Assembly (NCBI GenBank): GCA_965656875.1
Contig: CBFHMJ010000002.1
Coordinates: forward strand, 124,001-188,000
From: CBFHMJ01 sp965656875
Lineage (GTDB): Bacteria > Pseudomonadota > Gammaproteobacteria > Enterobacterales > Alteromonadaceae
DNA: 64,000 nt
Direction of reading: 5' to 3'
A program made the translations under genes and the position numbers. How positions within the stretch are numbered: position 1 is the stretch's first letter; the number at the start of each line of letters is the position of its first letter. Below, piece after piece: positions 1 through 9,013 of the stretch. The notes under the pieces are model-generated. The model saw only the letters and a list, made by a program, of their open reading frames with translations. It searched no databases and was not told the origin of the DNA.

Positions 1-126
1 AACAGCATAAGCGGTGAACTGATTTTGGATTGTTATCAAAGAATAAATTAGGTTAGCAAGATGATACTTTGTAAAGAGAGGCGTGGCTCATCCGTGAACC
101 GTTCCGCTTGATGATGTTGCCAGTAT

Positions 127-1662
127 TCATGATTTGGAGGTCATGGTCATATTACAAAGGTAATTAAAGCATAAATCGACGAATTCAACTATCGATTCTT
201 GATCAAAAATTCGTTCAGAATGATCAAACGCCAAATAAAATTGCTTATTTTTAATAAATGCACCGCCGCTAACAGGATAAACCCGGTGTGCCTGTGGTGG
301 TACCCGGACTGTAAACGCATCGCTAACTTCTTCCGCGATAGCTGAATAGTCTTTGGCTTGTTCAGATGATGAGACATAGTTAAAAGAGAGCGCGGGGAGA
401 GATTGATCCGCGTTGCTTGCCGTAGATTGAGATTGCCGATATTGCTTTTCGCGTAGCGCCTGAGTGCAGCGTTGACGAAGTTGATCCGGATCGTTGGTTA
501 GTAACACGGTTAACGGGCGGGTTTCACTCAACCATCCTGTCATATCCATCAGTGTTAAATATCCCGCTGGCTCTCTGTTATGAAATACCCAGTCAATTGT
601 CAGCGTGTTCTTATCTTCTTTTCGTTCATTCTTCGTAAATTCCAGCCAGGCAAGACAGATGGCGCAAAGTACCGTCTCAGCATCAGGTGCTTGATTACCC
701 TGGCTTAATGGGAGTGTACGGCTAACCTGTTGGCTGTACTGAGCCAGATTGTCCTCTGGATAGTTACCTTTGCATCGCCTCTGTAATTCAGGTGGCAGCG
801 ATGGATAGTTGTAAGCTTTATGCGCAAGTAGTTCCGGGTGTTGTTGTAGTGTTGTTATCGAGGTGCCGGACTGCGCAATTGTATGAGGCTGTTCTATATG
901 GCGGCGTTGCCTTGCAAGATCAGCAAACAGGGTTCGAATAAAGAATCCGAAACTGATGGCATCCATCGCAAGATGATTAATGATCAAGACCAGCCAGCAT
1001 TCGTCGATAAGTAGCGCTTTTATCAGTGGTTCGCCGGGGGAAAATTGAAGTTGATCGATGACGTGTTGCAGATGAGAACGTTGACTTTCTCCGTTGGGCG
1101 TGTGGAGTTGTTGCACCAGTTGAATGTTTTGATCAATCGGTAAAATAGCTTCGCGGTAATCGTCTGCATTTTCGGTGAAAATCGGTGTTAAACGACAACT
1201 GTCATGATTGTTCACAAATCGCCTTATTGCCTGATTTAATGTTTCTGCTGAAGGAGGCTGGCCTGTAAATTTCAGTAACGGTGAGGTAAAGAACCAGCGT
1301 TCAATTCCGGTTTTTGTCAATAATAGGTACCGCTGACGATTTTTCAGTGGCTGTATATGCGTCGCACCGGGAGCATTATCCAGCGCATTTAATTCAGGTG
1401 AATCCTGAATGTTAACCGGCGCTGTCGTTTGTTCGACAAGGTGATGTAATTCAATACCAGCCTGTGCCAGTGATAATTGTTCATCTAACAGAAAGTCAGG
1501 AAAAGGTATGGAGAATTCTTCCATCAGGGCAGAGATCAGTGTGACGAGTTGTAAAGAGTTACCACTCTGCTGCATGAATGACAGGTTTTCATCCAGTGTT
1601 GGTGTGTTGAGTACGCGCTGGCAGTGTTGGAAAAACTGGTGAGCTATTGTGGATTCAGTCAT
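127..1662 (-). CDS. Carrier-protein-like plus NRPS condensation domain protein
   Basis: This looks like a stand-alone NRPS fragment of about 511 residues. The first ~80 residues resemble a peptidyl carrier domain, with a putative phosphopantetheine serine in SGNSL (Ser36). The rest resembles a condensation domain, which would form an amide or ester bond between carrier-bound or free substrates. The active-site motif HHxxxDG appears as NHLAMDA: the second His and the Asp are kept, the first His and the Gly are not. The start was chosen at the ATG that overlaps the stop of the upstream gene (TAATG), implying translational coupling; an ATG 33 bases further upstream is possible. It is the last gene seen of a three-gene leftward operon. 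Family assignment is from motifs; substrate is unknown. Confidence 0.72.
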   Translation of the reverse strand: MTESTIAHQFFQHCQRVLNTPTLDENLSFMQQSGNSLQLVTLISALMEEFSIPFPDFLLDEQLSLAQAGIELHHLVEQTTAPVNIQDSPELNALDNAPGATHIQPLKNRQRYLLLTKTGIERWFFTSPLLKFTGQPPSAETLNQAIRRFVNNHDSCRLTPIFTENADDYREAILPIDQNIQLVQQLHTPNGESQRSHLQHVIDQLQFSPGEPLIKALLIDECWLVLIINHLAMDAISFGFFIRTLFADLARQRRHIEQPHTIAQSGTSITTLQQHPELLAHKAYNYPSLPPELQRRCKGNYPEDNLAQYSQQVSRTLPLSQGNQAPDAETVLCAICLAWLEFTKNERKEDKNTLTIDWVFHNREPAGYLTLMDMTGWLSETRPLTVLLTNDPDQLRQRCTQALREKQYRQSQSTASNADQSLPALSFNYVSSSEQAKDYSAIAEEVSDAFTVRVPPQAHRVYPVSGGAFIKNKQFYLAFDHSERIFDQESIVEFVDLCFNYLCNMTMTSKS

Positions 1663-2792
1663 TACAAGGCTTGCCCGGTTTGATACAAAAACCAATCCTG
1701 AAACAGGTATTGTCGTAATTTGTCGTTGTGAAACATGAGTCGGGCAGCTTGTAGATCTCTGGATACCCGTTCTAATCCCAGGGCATCATTTACTTGCAAA
1801 GAAAACTCGCTGCCTGTCAGGGTTTGTAGTGAATCCCGGATCATCAGCAATTGTTCGCTGACATATATTTTCAGCGTGTTCAGATCCGTTTGTTGTTGAA
1901 GTTGATTATCTGACGATTTGTCGTTTAATGCAGAGTCACAAACGAGTGCAGCCTGTTTAAGGATCATCTCGCAAGCACGCTGTCGGGATATCAAATCTCC
2001 GATACGATCAATTAATAGCGGATCTTGCCAGTTGACGCCTCTGAGTGATTTTTTGCGCCGTAGCAGTAAATGTAATTTTTTTATGACACTCCGTGTTGCG
2101 CCGAGATAGGCTCCGGCCCAGCCAAGATGGGCAATTGGAATGAACATTGATGCCATAACCCGATTCAACGGTGCGATCAGTTGAGATTCACTGAGCGTGC
2201 CGGCAAAGCGAATACTGACATTAGCCGTTGTTCGGCAACTGACCGCAGATTGAGTTGCCGGGGTGAGTTGTTGAATATGTGATTGATCAGCCAGACATAA
2301 CCAGACATCGTGAACATCCTTGTGCCGGGCTTTATTGAGTGTGATCAGGAATTTATCTGCGTGTTGTCCATAACTGACAATCGGCGCATCCCGTTCAAAC
2401 TGATAACCTGTCATGGATTGCTGCAGCGCGAAGTTATTTTTGTTCAGTGTCGCACTGGCGTCAGGTTGTGTAGTCACAGATGCGATCAAATCATTGGATT
2501 GCAGCAAGTGCTGAGCATTGCTGTATACCAACGAATTAAATTGTTGATTGTGCATTACCCAGCAGATCGCGCTGCCAGTGTCGAGTTCTCCCATTTGGCT
2601 TGCAATGGCTGCAAACGTTAAGAAACTACTGTTCGATTCAGCGATATTATAATTCAGTCGATTTGCCTGTCTGAGTGCATCAAAGAAGTGAATCGGAAAC
2701 TTGCCTGATTGCTCTTCCTGTTGAAAATCTGATGATTGAAACTGGTTTAAAAATGTTTGCCAGTGTTGCAGCGAATTATCCGATGTCATCAT
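1662..2792 (-). CDS. Acyl-CoA dehydrogenase-like flavoprotein
   Basis: A protein of about 376 residues with the acyl-CoA dehydrogenase layout: helical N-terminal part, beta middle domain (residues ~90-190), and helical C-terminal part with a WAGAYLGATRS segment and a RDLQAARLMF segment near the end, typical of the final helices. Such enzymes use FAD to desaturate acyl thioesters; relatives in natural-product clusters oxidise aminoacyl groups on carrier proteins (PltE/RedW type) or act as flavin monooxygenases. The start is the ATG at 2792, preceded by GAGG and overlapping the 3' end of the decarboxylase gene by 17 bases; the open frame extends further upstream but inside that gene. The catalytic base could not be assigned by eye. 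Substrate is inferred to be carrier-bound because of its neighbours. Confidence 0.72.
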   Translation of the reverse strand: MMTSDNSLQHWQTFLNQFQSSDFQQEEQSGKFPIHFFDALRQANRLNYNIAESNSSFLTFAAIASQMGELDTGSAICWVMHNQQFNSLVYSNAQHLLQSNDLIASVTTQPDASATLNKNNFALQQSMTGYQFERDAPIVSYGQHADKFLITLNKARHKDVHDVWLCLADQSHIQQLTPATQSAVSCRTTANVSIRFAGTLSESQLIAPLNRVMASMFIPIAHLGWAGAYLGATRSVIKKLHLLLRRKKSLRGVNWQDPLLIDRIGDLISRQRACEMILKQAALVCDSALNDKSSDNQLQQQTDLNTLKIYVSEQLLMIRDSLQTLTGSEFSLQVNDALGLERVSRDLQAARLMFHNDKLRQYLFQDWFLYQTGQAL

Positions 2793-3939
2793 GTAATACC
2801 TCTTCCTGAATGTCTTCTCTGAGTAGAAAGTCAGGCATACGCGTGCCGTATGCATAGGCGCCCGCGTTGGGGAAATAAACAAGGTCTCCGGGTATTAGTA
2901 CTGGTGCCTGAGTATTCAGATCGAAGTAGTCGGCAGGCGTACACAATGGTCCGTAGACAGCGGTATCAACCAGAGCTGGCGGGTTCTCTGGAGTGGATGT
3001 CGTGTTGTCCGAAATGGACTGATATTTATGTAGCGTTATCTGGCTTTTCATCAACCGTCCTGTGGCGGCAATACCGGCGAGATGATTTAGTCCGGATTCC
3101 AACAATACAACCTGCTTTCCATCCCGATGTTTTACGTCCAGCACTCGGGTGATCAGCTGACCAGAAGACGCCACCAGATAGCGTCCAAATTCAAATGCGG
3201 TTTCTATGTTTGGCAGTACATCTGGTGGGGGAGATAACTGAATTTGTTGCTCGCCGTCTTTTAAATATGGCCATGCGAGTCCGCCGCCATAATTCACAAA
3301 ATCAATGTTAGGCAACAGAAGTTTGAGTTGAGCAAGTTGTTGATTAACCAGCCTGACATTATCGATAAAGCAGGTTTGCTCTGGCGTCTGTGAACCAAAA
3401 TAAACATGAATACCGGTAATTTGTCGCCGGGTGTTTTCTGGTAAGGCCGTTAATTCCTGAAGCGTAATGCCGAATTTTGATGATCCTGCTGTCATTGAAA
3501 TGCCAGAGGTGCTGTCGATGTCCGGTTTAAACCGAATAATTTTTTTAACGGGTTGCAGCAATGACGATTGATGTTGTGCCTCCCAGGCTTGCAGTAATAA
3601 CAACTCTCTGAGCGATTCCAGACTAAAGCGAATAATCCCGAGTTGATGGGCTTTTTCAATATCTTCTGTACGTTTTCCTGGTCCGCCATAAATGATCTTC
3701 GTTGGATTAAATCCCGCTTTTACTGCGCGTTCTAATTCACCGACAGAGCATGCTTCAGCGTCAAATAAGCCAGTACTGGCAATGAAAGCCAGAATCTCAG
3801 GATTCGGATTCGCCTTGAGTGAGTAGTATCGCGTGGAGTGAGGGAGTCGGGTTGCCAATTCCTGAATGCGAAGGGCAATCACCGATGTATGGTACTGGTA
3901 GCCTGGAATGTGCTGTAGACGTCGCATGGTATCAGTCAT
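2776..3939 (-). CDS. Type III PLP-dependent decarboxylase (LysA/BtrK-like)
   Basis: A 387-residue enzyme of the ornithine/diaminopimelate decarboxylase fold (alanine-racemase-like barrel plus beta domain). The PLP lysine is in YYSLKANPNP near the N terminus, the phosphate-binding glycines are in VNYGGGLAWPY, and the active-site cysteine of the partner subunit is in VYGPLCTPADYF. It should decarboxylate an amino acid; relatives include LysA and BtrK, which acts on glutamyl-carrier protein in butirosin synthesis. The carrier protein gene starts just across the divergent promoter, which favours a BtrK-like role, but this is inference. It is the first gene of the leftward operon; GAGG lies just before the ATG. 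Family is sure, substrate is not. Confidence 0.85.
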   Translation of the reverse strand: MTDTMRRLQHIPGYQYHTSVIALRIQELATRLPHSTRYYSLKANPNPEILAFIASTGLFDAEACSVGELERAVKAGFNPTKIIYGGPGKRTEDIEKAHQLGIIRFSLESLRELLLLQAWEAQHQSSLLQPVKKIIRFKPDIDSTSGISMTAGSSKFGITLQELTALPENTRRQITGIHVYFGSQTPEQTCFIDNVRLVNQQLAQLKLLLPNIDFVNYGGGLAWPYLKDGEQQIQLSPPPDVLPNIETAFEFGRYLVASSGQLITRVLDVKHRDGKQVVLLESGLNHLAGIAATGRLMKSQITLHKYQSISDNTTSTPENPPALVDTAVYGPLCTPADYFDLNTQAPVLIPGDLVYFPNAGAYAYGTRMPDFLLREDIQEEVLHDDIG

Positions 3940-4344
3940 GTCCTCATTGATAGAGCGTGCAATTGAACGATTAAAAGTTAACCTGAATGAATCATGGCTG
4001 TTGTATTAATGACCTACAGCCGACTTTCATCAAGTGTTCCGAAAACCTTTTTTAGAAAAAATTGATAATTTTTTTGTTTATAACGCGCTGAAAAATAACA
4101 AAAAATAAAAACTCATTTGATAGCATTGTTGATGTTCCTTATCTGTTACGCACATAGGCAAGTGGTAATAAATCATTATAAAACATGGTGTTAAATCAAA
4201 AAGTCAGAAAGCTTTATCATCTTTTAATTTTATTTTCGTTAATTTGACTTATTAATTTATAGATTTTACATTCTTACCTCAAATCAGGTCAGGACTCAAT
4301 TCAGGTTCAGACTAAGCAGAGTGTAAACAGAGGAAGTCAAATCA
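3940..4344. promoter_or_regulatory. AT-rich divergent intergenic region of the biosynthetic cluster
   Basis: These 405 bases separate the leftward decarboxylase operon from the rightward carrier-protein operon and must hold the promoters for both. The middle (about 4046-4115) is rich in A and T runs. No gene, clear operator palindrome or regulator gene is visible here, and no regulator was found elsewhere in the cluster. Confidence 0.6.
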
Positions 4345-4584
4345 TTGCAAAATCAGATTTTCAATATCATTAAAAATCATGCTGTCGTGAAGCAGTTCTC
4401 AGGGCATGAAGCGTTGATGAGTCTTGGTATAGATTCGATGAAGGTTATCGAGTTAGTACTTGATATTGAAAGTAATTTTGACATTGTAATACCCGATCAG
4501 TATCTCAATGAGTCGTCGTTTCGGTCACCTGTGACGATAAATGAACTGATAGAAAAAATCTTGTGTGAAGAGGGGCGCGTCTGA
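4345..4584 (+). CDS. Acyl/peptidyl carrier protein
   Basis: A 79-residue carrier protein. The phosphopantetheine attachment serine is Ser31 in the motif LGIDSMKV, followed by the usual helix II and an acidic C-terminal part. It would hold an acyl or aminoacyl intermediate as a thioester for the enzymes encoded around it. The start is TTG, preceded by AGAGGA about ten bases upstream; no ATG in frame gives a complete domain. It is the first gene of the rightward operon, and its stop lies one base before the ATG of the next gene. Which adenylating or ligating enzyme loads it cannot be told from sequence; the A-domain protein at 14.7-16.2 kb and the ATP-grasp protein at 7.6-9.0 kb are candidates. 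Confidence 0.85.
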   Translation: MQNQIFNIIKNHAVVKQFSGHEALMSLGIDSMKVIELVLDIESNFDIVIPDQYLNESSFRSPVTINELIEKILCEEGRV

Positions 4585-4585
4585 T

Positions 4586-5746
4586 ATGAACTGGCTTTGG
4601 TCTCAGGCTGCTCTGTTTGAATCGCCTCAGTTTAGCTGGGAAGACGTTGACTGCTTCATCAGGCCACAAATGTTGCGCTGCAACCAGTTATTACCAGGCG
4701 CGGGTAACTTACTGTTATTTAACTATTCTTTTTATAGAACTCACTTAGTAGCACCTTACTTCTCTTATCCAGATTTTCGTTACTTTGACTTTCTGTCAGC
4801 TGTTTTTTCTAATGCGGTGCCGTTTAAATTTCAGAATTATGAATATTCAGACTTAACAGACTTAAGTGAAAAGTTAACGGATTATCATGCAAATACGATA
4901 TTTGAGACACCTGTTATTGTGCCTGCGAATGTCAGAGACTTGTTTTATTACCAGGGATATCAACAGCAGGACTGGGCGCATTATTTTATTGTCACGGGTT
5001 ATAACCCGGATACTGAGTTGTTCAGTGTGTTTGATAATTTACATTTGCAAGCTGATAGCAAAGGCACCGAATATGGCGAGTTTACGTTTCCTGCGACGCT
5101 ATTATTTTCCTGCATAGATCGCTTTATTCATTCCCATTGCCGTGATGGCGTTTGTCACGAAGAGTCGTTGTACAAATTCCCCAAACTCTGGAGTTTAGCG
5201 ATTGAATCGAGGGATAACGATTTGATCGGCTGGGGCCCTGTTCGCTTCGCCAGACAAATCATGTCTGACTGGTTACGTTTGTCTGAGGAATTGGCTGACG
5301 GCTCGTTGCCAGGCCAGGATCTGGAAGCGGTATTTTGTCAGTTGTTCATGCAGCAGTCAGAGCAACTGACCACACTAACAAATCATTATTTGATGACGAG
5401 TAATTTCAGACTGGCGATGTATCGCGTGTTGTTGTGGTCAATTGCCTATGAATTGCATCAACATGCTGAACATAATTACACGTCTGAAGTAAGCACTAAC
5501 ATAGCTGGTCTGGTCGAGTTATCAAGAGAGCTGAGTCAGTTTGAAACTCAAATGAAGTCGCAACGGTATCAGTTTTTGGTGTATGCAGCGCGGCAACATG
5601 TGGAACAAAATCTTCATAAAATACCAGAGCTTGCACAACAAATCGCCAGTGCAAATGCTGATATTGCCCAGCGGTTTTCCACGCTAATCAGGCAAATAGA
5701 CAAACATCAGGCTCTCGTAAAAGGACGTTATGATGGCGTATTCTGA
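4586..5746 (+). CDS. BtrH_N-like (papain-like fold) protein
   Basis: A 386-residue protein without membrane segments. The N-terminal ~180 residues resemble the BtrH_N family: a Cys early in the domain (RCNQLL), and a later HYFIVTGYNPDTELFSVFDN segment that looks like the His and Asp part of a C39/papain-like fold. BtrH in butirosin synthesis transfers an acyl group from a carrier protein to the aminoglycoside acceptor. The C-terminal half is helical and not recognised. The gene follows the carrier-protein gene directly and overlaps the next gene by 17 bases. An acyltransfer role from the carrier protein is inferred from this pairing; a role as peptidase-like hydrolase is the alternative. Confidence 0.55.
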   Translation: MNWLWSQAALFESPQFSWEDVDCFIRPQMLRCNQLLPGAGNLLLFNYSFYRTHLVAPYFSYPDFRYFDFLSAVFSNAVPFKFQNYEYSDLTDLSEKLTDYHANTIFETPVIVPANVRDLFYYQGYQQQDWAHYFIVTGYNPDTELFSVFDNLHLQADSKGTEYGEFTFPATLLFSCIDRFIHSHCRDGVCHEESLYKFPKLWSLAIESRDNDLIGWGPVRFARQIMSDWLRLSEELADGSLPGQDLEAVFCQLFMQQSEQLTTLTNHYLMTSNFRLAMYRVLLWSIAYELHQHAEHNYTSEVSTNIAGLVELSRELSQFETQMKSQRYQFLVYAARQHVEQNLHKIPELAQQIASANADIAQRFSTLIRQIDKHQALVKGRYDGVF

Positions 5747-7556
5747 TCAATCTTTTCTATCGACTAACCACTATGATTCTTCCAGCCATGAGAACCGGTT
5801 AAATACTGCTATTTTCAGTTTGATTCATGACATCGTTGCGCAGGGAGGGGAACTGATTTGTGATGGTGGCAAACTGGCCGTTGTTTTGCCCGAACACTGT
5901 ACTTTACAACCAGAACAACAGCAGTTGTTATCAGCGCAAAAATCACAGGTCATCGCTATCTGGCAAACGATTGATAAGCAGTCGGATGGTTATTCTCTGA
6001 GTCTGAAACCAGCTGATTCGAACAAGTCTGAACATAAACCAGAATGGTTTCCTTTGTCGCCCTCGCAACAGCGAATGTGGAATATGGTGAAGACAGGACG
6101 TTTTGGGGATTTAACACTAACAGCAGCCTTGTCAGTTACAGGTTCAGTTGATCTTGATTTACTGCAAGAGGCGCTTGTCCAGTTGGTTAAAGATCACAGT
6201 ATTTTGCGTACTCGCTACAGTGACCTGAATGATGATGAGCGACCTGATGTTGACCATTCTGTTAATGACCAGCCCGTTAATGATAAAAAATCCCGGCAAC
6301 AGGTTTTGCCTGTCGATGAATGTCATTCATTAAAATATCTGACGTGTATTAATATTCCTGATGATGACCTTCTGGCTGGCGTGATTCGGGAGATTCATGC
6401 GCGGCAACTGACGAGGTTGGATATCTCAAGTGGAGAAGCTATTCACTTGTACTGGTTTTCGAATCAGCTGGAAAACGTGTTACTGCTGGTTGTGCATCAC
6501 ATCGCTGCCGATGGCTTATCACTACAATTAATCTGGCAACAGTTACAGCAGCACTATTTGCAGCTTCTCAATCCTGCAAGCCATCAGGAAATTGCCGCTC
6601 CTTCATTACAATACCGAGATTATGCGTGCGCAATTGCTGACTGGAATAACACTGATGGTGGAATAGCTGAGCGTCGTAAAGCCGAGGAATATTGGAAAAA
6701 AGCGATTTCGCTGGATTATGGATATCGAGAATTACCCTGTATTGGTGCTGCATCGGATGCTGACTTGTCCAGTAAAACCATTGAGCACTTGTTGACTACA
6801 GCAGAATTAACGAGGTTACGCCAGGTTGCTGCGGACCAGCATGTTACGCTCACCGCATTACTTCTTTCTTGTTTATATCAGGTGTTGTATCCCCATACGA
6901 ATCAAACCCATGAGACACCTTCTGATAACCTGGATAAACCGGTCGTTGGTGGATTGAACATCGGTATGCCGGTAACTGGGCGAAATCGGCGTGAAATCAA
7001 TCAACTAATTGGTTTTTTTGCCAATACACTGGTGATCAGTATCGAGCATGTTCGGGCGTTATCAACGCCTGTAGAACAAATATTGTTTCGAGCCACACAA
7101 ATCCATCAAACGTTGACCCAACACTTTGAACATCAGACATTCCCGTTCCAGTCATTAATGAGTTTGTTGACGTCGCCCAGTGATAACCGGGTGTTTCAAG
7201 TGTCGTTTAATCATACCAGTCAGACCCAGTTGAGTTGGCGGTTGCCTGATTCTGATGCGACCTTGCTGGATAACGATGTTTTACTCGGTCAGAAACCATT
7301 GTTCTTTGATTTGCGGGTTAATGTCACTGAGAAGCCCGCTGGGACTGCAAAATATACTGAAGAGCATCACTCTACTGATTTATCCGACGTATTACAGATT
7401 GCATTTAGCTTTCGTCGAGTGATGTTGGCAGAAAATCTGGTGAAGACCTTGTTGTCTGAATTTGTCTCTGAACTGGTGTCTTTATCTTCTCATCGTGAAA
7501 ACAGGTCATCCGAAGTTATGGATAGCGATGTTACTGTGCTGGAGGACATCGCATGA
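5730..7556 (+). CDS. TubC-type docking domain plus NRPS condensation domain
   Basis: A 608-residue stand-alone condensation protein. Residues ~20-90 match the TubC N-terminal docking domain pattern: a short helix, then GGELICDGGKLAV and a final QKSQVIAIWQ helix. The rest carries the condensation core motifs: SPSQQRMW, HSILRTRYS, HHIAADG (full HHxxxDG), YRDYACAIADW, IGMPVTGR with GFFANTLVIS, and a HQTFPFQSL motif. It should join two substrates delivered by separate carriers. The docking domain implies a partner with a matching C-terminal tail; no upstream module is fused. The start may be either ATG of the ATGATG pair (5730 or 5733), behind AGGA. The gene overlaps both neighbours. Confidence 0.9.
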   Translation: MMAYSDQSFLSTNHYDSSSHENRLNTAIFSLIHDIVAQGGELICDGGKLAVVLPEHCTLQPEQQQLLSAQKSQVIAIWQTIDKQSDGYSLSLKPADSNKSEHKPEWFPLSPSQQRMWNMVKTGRFGDLTLTAALSVTGSVDLDLLQEALVQLVKDHSILRTRYSDLNDDERPDVDHSVNDQPVNDKKSRQQVLPVDECHSLKYLTCINIPDDDLLAGVIREIHARQLTRLDISSGEAIHLYWFSNQLENVLLLVVHHIAADGLSLQLIWQQLQQHYLQLLNPASHQEIAAPSLQYRDYACAIADWNNTDGGIAERRKAEEYWKKAISLDYGYRELPCIGAASDADLSSKTIEHLLTTAELTRLRQVAADQHVTLTALLLSCLYQVLYPHTNQTHETPSDNLDKPVVGGLNIGMPVTGRNRREINQLIGFFANTLVISIEHVRALSTPVEQILFRATQIHQTLTQHFEHQTFPFQSLMSLLTSPSDNRVFQVSFNHTSQTQLSWRLPDSDATLLDNDVLLGQKPLFFDLRVNVTEKPAGTAKYTEEHHSTDLSDVLQIAFSFRRVMLAENLVKTLLSEFVSELVSLSSHRENRSSEVMDSDVTVLEDIA

Positions 7557-9013
7557 TGAAACAACTTGATTCGTTGCTTACTGGGTTGAGTCATCATGAG
7601 CAGTTGTCCTCGACTAATCGCGTATTAGTTGAACAGTTAGTAGAACAACGTTTGAGTTTGCCCGATAACTTGCTACTGAATCCTACCTTACCACCGATTG
7701 TCAGACATTATGAATATCCATTGAATCCCTGGCCTGTCGTGATTGGTGACAACATTGTTCAGCAATTTCAAACCCTGGTACACCGAATGCCAGAGCTATT
7801 AATGCGGGTGTTTGATGTCAGTACCAGTGAGTATTTTAAAGCGATGCAGGCGGTGTATCAGTTTTCCCCTGCTCGTATTGAACGATTGTTTGCGTTTACT
7901 AAAGACAAAGTACGGTTTAGCAATCAGACAATGTTTCGTGCTGATGCCGTGATCACGGAGAATGGCTGCAAAATCCTTGAAATGAATATGGGATCGAAAA
8001 TAGGTGGCTGGCAGATTGAATTCTTTGATCATGAGTATCGCCGTCAATCCTGGCTGGCACCGTTATTTTCAGGTGAATGGTCGCAAGGACAGGCGATAAA
8101 AAGTCGTTCGGTCATTACTGAGTATGTGCAGGCACTGGTGGCTGGTTGTGACAATCAGCATACACACGATGAGCATGTTTATCGTTGGGTTTTCTTAAGT
8201 GATCAGGCATTCATCGATCAAGGTGCCACGGACATCATCCATTATTTCAAACAGTTGGGAACGACTTTAGGGAAAACGCTGGATATTCAATTCATTGCGG
8301 ATGTTTCTCTGTTAGACATTGACGATGGCAGACTATTGATAAATGGCTTGAAGGTCAGTGCGTTTATGGTTATTGAATCTCATCAGATCACCCGAATTCC
8401 TGATTGTGTTTTTACGGCATTTGAAACCGGTAATCTGATTTGGCCAGACAATCCCGCCAATGATTGCCTGAATCAGAAGACGTTGCTAGGTGATTTATAT
8501 GCTCGCCGTCACGGTGGTTTGTTTTCGGATGAAGAAATCCAATTAATCGAAGCGTTCATTCCTTTTTCAGTATCCAGTGCTGACAAGTTGGTGCAGTGGC
8601 AAGGAAGGGAATATGCGCTGTCTGATTTCTTACATGTATTCCAGTCGTTATTGGTTATCAAACGTTCTTATGATGCTCAGGGACGGAGTGTGTTGATTGG
8701 TCAGCGTACTTCTGAGGCTGAATGGAAGCAGGCAGTTGATTACATTGTGACTCAGGATGATTTCTTGATTCAGCAGTACTGCAAATCGTTGGATTATCTG
8801 GCTTACCATCGGGATTCAGGCGTTGAACCTGTCAGTTTTATTTGGGGAATCTTTGGCTACAGAGGTGAGTACGGTGGTAGTTGGATCCGTTTAATGAATG
8901 ATGAACACAATGATTCTGGTGTGATTAATTCAGTGACCGGCGCTCAGGAGACCATCGTATTTGAAGTCTCTTCGACAGAAACCGCAAGTCAAATCGAGGG
9001 TCATGCGCGATGA
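7553..9013 (+). CDS. ATP-grasp-like ligase (glutathionylspermidine-synthase-like)
   Basis: A 486-residue cytosolic protein that I place, with moderate confidence, in the ATP-grasp superfamily of the circularly permuted or glutathionylspermidine synthase-like kind. The segment RADAVITENGCKILEMNMGSK resembles the 'R.D..l...G..i.E.N' metal-binding part, VIKRSYDAQGRSVLIG resembles a lysine plus glycine-rich ATP loop, and FLIQQYC resembles the strand preceding the adenine pocket. Such enzymes activate a carboxylate as an acyl phosphate and join it to an amine or thiol. In this cluster it could make an amide bond or load an amino acid on the carrier protein. The gene starts within the preceding stop (ATGA) behind GGAGG. 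No closer family was recognised. Confidence 0.55.
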   Translation: MMKQLDSLLTGLSHHEQLSSTNRVLVEQLVEQRLSLPDNLLLNPTLPPIVRHYEYPLNPWPVVIGDNIVQQFQTLVHRMPELLMRVFDVSTSEYFKAMQAVYQFSPARIERLFAFTKDKVRFSNQTMFRADAVITENGCKILEMNMGSKIGGWQIEFFDHEYRRQSWLAPLFSGEWSQGQAIKSRSVITEYVQALVAGCDNQHTHDEHVYRWVFLSDQAFIDQGATDIIHYFKQLGTTLGKTLDIQFIADVSLLDIDDGRLLINGLKVSAFMVIESHQITRIPDCVFTAFETGNLIWPDNPANDCLNQKTLLGDLYARRHGGLFSDEEIQLIEAFIPFSVSSADKLVQWQGREYALSDFLHVFQSLLVIKRSYDAQGRSVLIGQRTSEAEWKQAVDYIVTQDDFLIQQYCKSLDYLAYHRDSGVEPVSFIWGIFGYRGEYGGSWIRLMNDEHNDSGVINSVTGAQETIVFEVSSTETASQIEGHAR

